Source: Ferrimonas senticii DSM 18821
GTDB lineage: Bacteria > Pseudomonadota > Gammaproteobacteria > Enterobacterales > Shewanellaceae
Length of the DNA: 39,184 nucleotides
Reading direction: 5' to 3'
NCBI RefSeq assembly: GCF_000422665.1
Contig: NZ_AUGM01000024.1
Span: 1-39,184 of the forward strand
The notes below the pieces were generated by a model. That model did no database searches. It saw nothing but the letters and a program-made list of their open reading frames with translations, and was not told the DNA's origin. Every line of letters begins with the position of its first letter. Within the stretch, counting starts at the first letter, position 1. The translations under genes were made by a program, and so were the position numbers. Positions 34,048 through 39,184 of the stretch are shown here, one piece after another.

Positions 34048-34610
34048 ACGGAAGAAAGTTATTTAGCTTGGTTAAACCAATGGTAACTTTATCAACTCTG
34101 ATCGTTTCTTTGTTTCCAAGAACGATACGTCAATTATTGTTTGATTTGTTTTCGATGTTTCCAACTAAGTTGGGTGTTCTACTTAGATACATTACAATTC
34201 GAACATTGTGTGAGAGTGTAGGAGATAATGTGTATATTGGTCGAGGCGTCATTTTAAAAAACCCGAGCGCACTGAATATTGGTCGTAATGTAAGTATTCA
34301 TGATTATGGATACATCGACGCTTTGGGTGGAATTCTGATTGAAGATAATGTATCGATTGCCCATCGTTGTTCATTAGTATCGTTTGAGCACGGTTATGAT
34401 GAACACGATCTTCCGATTAAATATAATACATTGAGGACAGCACCAATATCAATTAGTAGTGATGTATGGCTAGGTGCCAATGTTGTAGTGTTATCAGGTT
34501 CGAAGATCGCTATGCGCTCAGTGATTGGGGCTGGTAGTGTAGTAAAAGGCCACTTGGATGGAAAATCTTTGTATGCAGGCGTGCCCGTCAAGAAGATCAA
34601 AAGCATATAG
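34044..34610 (+). CDS. Left-handed beta-helix acyltransferase (hexapeptide repeats), second copy
   Basis: This 188-aa protein of the LacA/WcaF/maltose acetyltransferase type has an N-terminal hydrophobic stretch (about 10-35), then repeats VYIGRGVILKNPSALNIG, SIHDYGYIDALGGILIEDNVSIAHRC and a C-terminal DVWLGANVVVLSGSKIAMRSVIGAGSVV. LVSFEHGYDEHD contains the likely catalytic His. It ends in GVPVKKI. The presence of two distinct acyltransferases suggests two modified positions in the repeat unit. Confidence 0.88.
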   Translation: MNGRKLFSLVKPMVTLSTLIVSLFPRTIRQLLFDLFSMFPTKLGVLLRYITIRTLCESVGDNVYIGRGVILKNPSALNIGRNVSIHDYGYIDALGGILIEDNVSIAHRCSLVSFEHGYDEHDLPIKYNTLRTAPISISSDVWLGANVVVLSGSKIAMRSVIGAGSVVKGHLDGKSLYAGVPVKKIKSI

Positions 34611-34620
34611 CGGGTCAGAT

Positions 34621-35751
34621 ATGAAATTGCTGTTTTGTCATGATCATGTATTTTCTTTTTATCGTGGAAATTATTATTCCCCAGGCAAGCTAGATTATAA
34701 AAAGTTTGATGTATATCTAGAGAAGTTTAGTCACATCACTTGCATTGCACGGGCGAGGCAGGTGGAAAGTATCGATAACAATTACCACCAAGCGAATGGA
34801 AACTTAGTGGATATTGTCGGGCTTGAAAACCCATCTTCGCTATGGGGATTACTGAATCGAAGAGTATTAAAAAGGGTTATTCGAGATCATATTCGAAAAG
34901 TTGATGCCGTTATAGTCAGGCTTCCTAGTGAGATTGGAATTATTGCCGCCCAGCTTGCACAGGAAGAAGGTAAACCCTTATTGGCTGAAGTGGTTGCAAG
35001 TGCTTTTGATTGTTTGTGGTATCGTGGTGATATCCTCGCAAAGATTTACGCTCCATTTCTGGAACTCAGAACTGCTCATGTGTGTGAGACTATACCGTTA
35101 TTGACTTATGTTACGTCAAATTTTTTGCAATCTAAATATGCAACGCAAGGTTGTTCTTATGCGATATCTGATGTAATTATTAATGAGGTACTCTTACCTA
35201 GGCGCTGGATAAATAAGTCTAGCTTTACGGTTGGAATGATTGGTAATCCGGATCTTAAAATTAAGGGCCTAGTCACTTTGATTGAAGCAATTCAGCAGAT
35301 CAGGTCGAAAGGCGTCGATGTGAATCTCGAGGTGCTTGGTGGAAACGGTCACGGATACATGTTGCGCAACGGTGATGTACCCGGGTGGGTTACATTTTTG
35401 GGAACTTTCTCCAATCCTGGCAAAGTCATCGGTTGGCTTGACCAGATTGATTTCTATGTACAGCCGAGCCTAACTGAAGGCTTACCGCGCTCGTTGATTG
35501 AGGCAATGAGTCGAGGGATGCCTGCTTTGGGCTCTAACGTTGGAGGGATTCCTGAACTTCTGTTAGAAGCAGCGTTATTCGCTCCTTGTGATAGTAAACA
35601 ATTGGCAAACTCTCTTTTTAAGGCAATGGTATGCCCGACGCATTATGATGAGTTGGCAAAACACTCTTCAGAAACAGCAAATAAATTCAATTCGAAGGTG
35701 CTGCTGCAATCTAGGCTGGATGTATTAGATAAATTGAGCTCCTTGGTTTGA
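34621..35751 (+). CDS. Glycosyltransferase family 4 (GT-B), last cluster gene
   Basis: The protein has 376 aa from ATG 34621. An N-terminal domain of a divergent GT4 type (KLLFCHDHVFSFYRGNYYSPGKLD) is followed by the Glycos_transf_1 domain: FTVGMIGNPDLKIKGLVTLIEAIQQI, WVTFLGTFSNPGKVIGWLDQIDFYVQPSLTEGLPRSLIEAMSRGMPALGSNVGGIPELL. The GT-B E-x7-E-like segment TEGLPRSLIEA is intact. An open frame upstream to 34558 overlaps the previous gene and is not supported. It is the last visible gene of the cluster; 32 bp later an IS66 element begins, so the original downstream part may be missing. Confidence 0.92.
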   Translation: MKLLFCHDHVFSFYRGNYYSPGKLDYKKFDVYLEKFSHITCIARARQVESIDNNYHQANGNLVDIVGLENPSSLWGLLNRRVLKRVIRDHIRKVDAVIVRLPSEIGIIAAQLAQEEGKPLLAEVVASAFDCLWYRGDILAKIYAPFLELRTAHVCETIPLLTYVTSNFLQSKYATQGCSYAISDVIINEVLLPRRWINKSSFTVGMIGNPDLKIKGLVTLIEAIQQIRSKGVDVNLEVLGGNGHGYMLRNGDVPGWVTFLGTFSNPGKVIGWLDQIDFYVQPSLTEGLPRSLIEAMSRGMPALGSNVGGIPELLLEAALFAPCDSKQLANSLFKAMVCPTHYDELAKHSSETANKFNSKVLLQSRLDVLDKLSSLV

Positions 35752-35783
35752 TTTTTCTTAAGTCAACTTTAAAATTTGTATCT

Positions 35784-37238
35784 GTTCACCAGCCCCCCCC
35801 TCCCTTGACAAGATCGATTGATGATCGACAAGGTTCGGGCTGATTGGGGTTGAACGATCGTTTTCGATGCCAGCATGGACGGCATGAAAAAGAAAAACTT
35901 TGCCCAAGAGCCGCCAGAGTTCACTGACGTATTGCAAGCCAACGTGCTGATACGAGAACTCTGGGAGCAGCTTAGGCATTACCAAGACAAACTGACCACC
36001 AGTTCACGGAATTCCTCGAAATCCCCCTCTGCCGATACACCGGCAGCCAAGGCCGAGCGAAAAAAGCTGAACGCCCTCGTAGTGCAAATCAGCGCGGCGC
36101 TCAACCAGGCCACGAGGGACACAAACGACCGTTAGCGCTGCTGGACAGCACCGAATATCAACTGGTTGATGGCCGTTGCTGTGGCTGCGATGTCGTAGTC
36201 AAAGCCAAACGCCCTGACACTATGCCGCAAGGACAGATGGGGCCAAGGCTGTTGAGCTATATCGCGGTATTGGCTGGCGAGTATCACCTTAGTGTGCGCA
36301 AAATCCAGCGGTTACTGAAAGACACCTATGGCGTGCATTTCTCCGTTGGCGCGATTTCCGAAGCCCAAGGCAAAGTCAGCAGTATGTTGACGCCGACTCA
36401 TCAAGCATTGCACCAACGCGTAAAGCAAGCGGATGTGGTGCATGCTGATGAAACCAGCCACCACCGCAATGGCGAAAACCGCACGCGTTGGTTTTGGCTA
36501 GCGGTCACCGGCCAAGCGGTGTTTCAAGCCATCCGCTCAAGCCGGTCACAGCAAGATGCGCAGTTCCTGTTAGGGGCGGACACATCAAGCATCGTTATCA
36601 GTGACCGCTGCCCCAGCTACAACTGGTTGCCGGCGCAGCGCCATCAGTTTTGTTGGGCCCACATCGTTCGCAACCTGCAGCAAATGGCCGACTACGCCGG
36701 TAAAGGCTTAACCGCCAAGATAGGTCAGCGACTAACGCTCCTGAGTAAGGCGGTATTTCGAGTACAGCATCGCTTTGAGGAGCACGAGATAAACGAAGAG
36801 CGATGGCGACGCCGAATGCAGAGCCTGAGAAAACGACTCAATCATTGGCTAGCGCAAGGATTGGCGGTACCAGCGTCGCGTTATGCAGGTCGTTGTAAAT
36901 CGATTCTGGGGCAAGAGGCTGGACTATGGGTATTTTTAAATCATCCCGGACTGTCGCTCACTAACAATGAAGCCGAACGGCGACTGCGAGGCACCGTTAT
37001 CCTGCGCAAAATCAGCTTTGGAACGACCTCCGACCGAGGCGATAAGTTTAGAGCGCGCGTGTTATCGATAATCGAGACGTGCAAAGTTCAAGAGCTCTCA
37101 CCGCTGGCGACACTGCACGGCCTGATATCGGCCGCCATGGCCAAGCAACACGCCCCCGAAGTGTTCAACTTGACCGTCTAACGGCGGTCAAGCCTTCCTG
37201 CATGCCCAGCTCTTTTTTACAAGAGGGGTCTGGTGAAC
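35784..37238 (+). mobile_element. IS66-family insertion sequence, 1455 bp, without target duplication
   Basis: The left end starts GTTCACCAGCCCCC and the right end, read on the minus strand, starts GTTCACCAGACCCC, a clear terminal inverted repeat. The 8 bp outside the left end (TTGTATCT) and the right end (GCTTACCA) differ, although IS66 elements normally duplicate 8 bp. The element is the single-orf type with no tnpA or tnpB genes. Confidence 0.85.
35875..37181 (+). pseudogene. IS66-family transposase with a -1 frame change at A_AAA_AAG
   Basis: The first frame (ATG at 35875) encodes the IS66 N-terminal helical part up to AAKAERKK. The conserved continuation AERPRSANQRGAQPGHEGHKRPL, a Cys-rich zinc finger-like part and the DDE domain (VVHADETSHHR, VISDRCPSYNW, NNEAERRLRGTVI) lie in the -1 frame. 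The switch point is the run of six A's at 36060-36065 followed by G, read in the first frame as cgA AAA AAG, a classic -1 slippery heptamer. Either the ribosome shifts there, or one A has been lost from a seven-A run. The C-terminal part is otherwise complete. Single-orf IS66 transposases are not usually frameshifted, so decay is the simpler reading. Confidence 0.75.
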
Positions 37239-37822
37239 GCTTACCATCTTTTTAACCTCCGCTGGCCGGACGGCTTCAAGTGCCCAAACTGTGGACACCC
37301 CAAACACTGCAAGCTGGCAGCCAGACCGGTTTATCAATGCAATAAGTGCCACCATCAAGCTTCTCTAACGGCAGGCACCATCTTCGCAAGCACCAAATTG
37401 CCTCTAACCATATGGTTTCTAGCCATCTATCTGATAACGCAAGTTAAGAATGGGACATCGGTATTGGAGTTTTCTCGGCAACTTGGGGTTTCTTACAATG
37501 CCGGTTGGCGCATCAAGCACAAGCTGATGCAGGCCATGAAAGAGCGCGATGACCAACAGCCGCTAGAGGGCTGGGTACAAATGGATGATGCCTATTGAGG
37601 CGGAGTACGGCGAGGCTCCAAAGGGCGTCAAGCCAAGGGTAAGCGACCTTTCGTTGCAGCCGTAGCGCTCAATGAGAAAGGACACCCGATGCAAATGCGG
37701 TTTAGTGTGGTTAAATGCTTCCGAAGCACTGAGCTGACTGAGTGGGCAAAGAAGCATCTTGCTCCAAAGAGCCTAGTTTTATCTGATGGTTTAGCCTGTT
37801 TTAGAAGCGTAGAATGTAGTGA
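37239..37822 (+). pseudogene. IS1595-family transposase remnant, truncated at both ends and with an internal stop
   Basis: The frame encodes the zinc-ribbon and catalytic start of an IS1595-type transposase: FNLRWPDGFKCPNCGHPKHCK, YQCNKCHHQASLTAGTIFASTKLPLTIWFLAIYLI and a GWVQMDDAY segment. There a TGA (37596-37598) replaces the Trp codon of the conserved DDAYWGG. The same frame then continues as GGVRRGSKGRQAKGKRPFVAAV and MRFSVVKCFRSTELTEWAKKHLAPKSLVLSDGLACFRSVE before it is cut by the next element. The first ~25-30 residues are missing because the IS66 right end abuts them. This is a non-functional fossil. Confidence 0.85.
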
Positions 37823-37864
37823 TGTGATGGACGCCCCTCCGTGAAACGGCGTCGTAATGCGCCA

Positions 37865-37891
37865 GAATTAAGCAGTTGAGTTGCTTAATTC
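37865..37891 (+). repeat. Hairpin directly upstream of the IS110 transposase start
   Basis: GAATTAAGCA pairs with TGCTTAATTC across a 7-nt loop. The ribosome binding site AAGGAG (37896-37901) follows at once. The hairpin may insulate translation from outside transcripts or be part of the element's end structure. Confidence 0.6.
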
Positions 37892-37909
37892 GCTGAAGGA
37901 GCGTCCACC

Positions 37910-38947
37910 ATGAAGATTAAGGTAGTTGGTATCGATCTAGCAAAAGACATCTTTCAAGTTTGTGTCTTACGTGAAGATGGCAAGGTACAACGGAACAGAA
38001 AGGTTCGTCGGAATAAGTTGCTGCATGAAGTCCGTCAGCTTCCGGAAGGTACGCTAATCGCAATGGAGGCTTGTGCCTCTTCTCACTATTGGGCTCGTAC
38101 CTTTAAATCCATGGGCTATAAAACAGCGCTCGTGCCGGCTCAGCTAGTAAAACCTTTCACGCGCAAACAGAAGAACGATGCCAATGATGCTTTGGCGATT
38201 TGTGAGGCTGCTGAACGGCCAGAGATCCACCTTGTGGAAGTCAAAACGGTTGAGCAGCAAGACATCAAAGCACTGCGCTGTGTAAGGCGCCGTATCGTTG
38301 AGCATCGCACGGCGATAGTGAACCAAATTCGTTCGTTGTCTGCAGAATACGGTGTCATATTCCCACTGGGCATAAAGCGGCTCAGAGAAACTCTTCCGGA
38401 TGCATTGGCTGATGACGAGAATGGGTTTTCAAGGATCCTCCGAAGCTTGCTAAGTGACCTTTTGGATGACCTTCGCATGCTAGATATCGATGTCACAGCT
38501 TTAGATCAGCAAATAGATCAGCTTTGCAAACAGCAACCCGGATACTCAGAACTTATGTCGGTTCCAGGATTTGGCCCAGTTATAACTTCTGCATTGGTAA
38601 GTGAGATCGGTTCAGGCGGACAATTCGCAAATGGCAGACAATTAGCCGCCTGGTGTGGGTTAGTCCCTAAGCAGCAAAGCTCTGGAGGTAAGCAGATGCT
38701 GGGAGGCATAACGAAACACGGAAACAAGGAGCTTAGGGTTCTACTTATCCACGGTGCGCGAGCAGTACTTCGATTTGCAGATAAACGTGATGACCGACTC
38801 GGGCGGTGGCTCAGACGGCTAATTGAGCGCCGCGGCAAGAATAAAGCAACCGTCGCATTGGCCAACAAACTAGCGCGCATCGCCTGGGGCGTATTGAACA
38901 GCAAGCAGCACTTTGATGCCCGCTTGGCGTTTGCGTCCAACACTTAG
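37910..38947 (+). CDS. IS110-family (IS1111 group) DEDD transposase/recombinase
   Basis: This 345-aa protein has an N-terminal RuvC-like DEDD domain: GIDLAKDIFQV (first Asp, residue 8), IAMEACASSHYW (Glu) and KPFTRKQKNDANDALAI (last Asp pair). A coiled-coil-like linker follows, and the C-terminal Tnp domain has MSVPGFGPVITSALVSEIG and AWCGLVPKQQSSGGKQMLGGITKHGNKELR, including the serine region thought to act as nucleophile in this family. The reading frame is intact, so the element may be active. AAGGAG lies 8 nt before the ATG. Confidence 0.95.
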   Translation: MKIKVVGIDLAKDIFQVCVLREDGKVQRNRKVRRNKLLHEVRQLPEGTLIAMEACASSHYWARTFKSMGYKTALVPAQLVKPFTRKQKNDANDALAICEAAERPEIHLVEVKTVEQQDIKALRCVRRRIVEHRTAIVNQIRSLSAEYGVIFPLGIKRLRETLPDALADDENGFSRILRSLLSDLLDDLRMLDIDVTALDQQIDQLCKQQPGYSELMSVPGFGPVITSALVSEIGSGGQFANGRQLAAWCGLVPKQQSSGGKQMLGGITKHGNKELRVLLIHGARAVLRFADKRDDRLGRWLRRLIERRGKNKATVALANKLARIAWGVLNSKQHFDARLAFASNT

Positions 38948-39166
38948 CAGGAGACTTAGCTGACAGCAAAACCTGAGTTTGCAAGCACTGATGAACTAAC
39001 GGTTACCCGTCCCTGGGAAAACCTATCGTTGACCAAGGCACGATGATGTCGATGTAGTGATAAGGAACCAGGGTTCGGATTTCATCATGGCGCGGTACGA
39101 TAGCAGTACCATATTGACGCCGGATATATGGTCGCGAACCAATCTTCATCAAAGCTTGCTGCTAAC
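38948..39166 (+). other. 3' noncoding segment of the IS1111-type element, candidate bridge-RNA region
   Basis: About 220 bp between the transposase stop and the right subterminal repeat hold no gene. Structured bridge RNAs that choose donor and target sites have been described for IS110-family elements, and in the IS1111 group they lie at the transposase 3' side. I can see GC-rich complementary tracts but have not folded the sequence, so the RNA itself is an inference from family knowledge. Confidence 0.4.
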
Positions 39167-39184
39167 GGGGCGTCCATATATGGT

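Larger units (their letters stand above)
37823..39184 (+). mobile_element. IS110-family (IS1111 group) insertion sequence, reaching the window edge
   Basis: An 11-bp subterminal inverted repeat ATGGACGCCCC is at 37827-37837 and its complement GGGGCGTCCAT at 39167-39177. Subterminal rather than terminal repeats are the mark of the IS1111 group within IS110. The left junction lies within the IS1595 remnant. The right junction is at or just beyond the window end, so the full limits cannot be fixed. Confidence 0.8.

Noticed and set aside
1-39184. CRISPR arrays, toxin-antitoxin or other defence modules
   Set aside because: I found no regularly spaced direct repeats and no protein resembling Cas, restriction-modification or toxin-antitoxin families.

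Overview
The window looks like chromosomal DNA of a marine gammaproteobacterium close to Ferrimonas or Shewanella. This is an inference. It rests on the 23S/5S/tRNA-Asp arrangement and the 23S 3' end, a c-type multiheme cytochrome, a long-form PurC (367 aa), an NupC-type transporter, and the gene pair dnaB-alr. No species call is possible from sequence reading alone.

Region 1 (1-5.8 kb): the last bases of a 23S rRNA, a 5S rRNA, tRNA-Asp(GUC) with a strong terminator, then a decayed tRNA-Asp copy followed by a second terminator. A membrane PAS-PAS-GGDEF-EAL protein, dnaB and alr follow on the + strand. Region 2 (5.8-9.1 kb): a minus-strand pair in which a diheme peroxidase lipoprotein gene overlaps a gene for a hybrid sensor kinase that appears to lack every catalytic residue. 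A divergent yjbQ follows. Region 3 (9.3-14.8 kb): a complete oppABCDF peptide-import operon with tight spacing and a terminator. Region 4 (14.9-24.7 kb): a YdcH-like protein, an AraC-type regulator, an octaheme cytochrome c and a porin (the last three on the minus strand). Then come a nucleosidase-nupC pair separated by a hairpin, a YjbH-like outer-membrane protein, and convergent purC.

Region 5 (24.7-39.2 kb) is accessory DNA. About 870 bp without a recognisable gene lie upstream of purC. Three transposon units follow, all transcribed leftward: an IS481-type element with a nonsense codon, an IS4 element with an intact gene, and an ISAs1 element with an internal deletion and a clear 10-bp target duplication. 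A visibly AT-rich, tightly overlapping seven-gene polysaccharide cluster follows: glycosyltransferase, Wzy-like polymerase, Wzx-like flippase, hexapeptide acyltransferase, family-2 glycosyltransferase, second acyltransferase, glycosyltransferase. It ends at an IS66 element, an IS1595 remnant truncated on both sides, and an IS110/IS1111-type element that runs to the window edge. The cluster has assembly and transfer genes but no initiating sugar-phosphate transferase, sugar-nucleotide synthesis genes or export genes within the window. Its original promoter is probably separated from it by the insertions.

Functionally, the left two thirds are ordinary housekeeping, transport and respiration genes. 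The right third looks like a laterally acquired O-antigen or capsule module flanked by decaying insertion sequences. The most unusual items are the catalytically dead hybrid kinase coupled to a diheme peroxidase, the decayed second tRNA-Asp, the A_AAA_AAG frame change in the IS66 transposase, and the IS1111-type element whose 3' noncoding segment may encode a bridge RNA.
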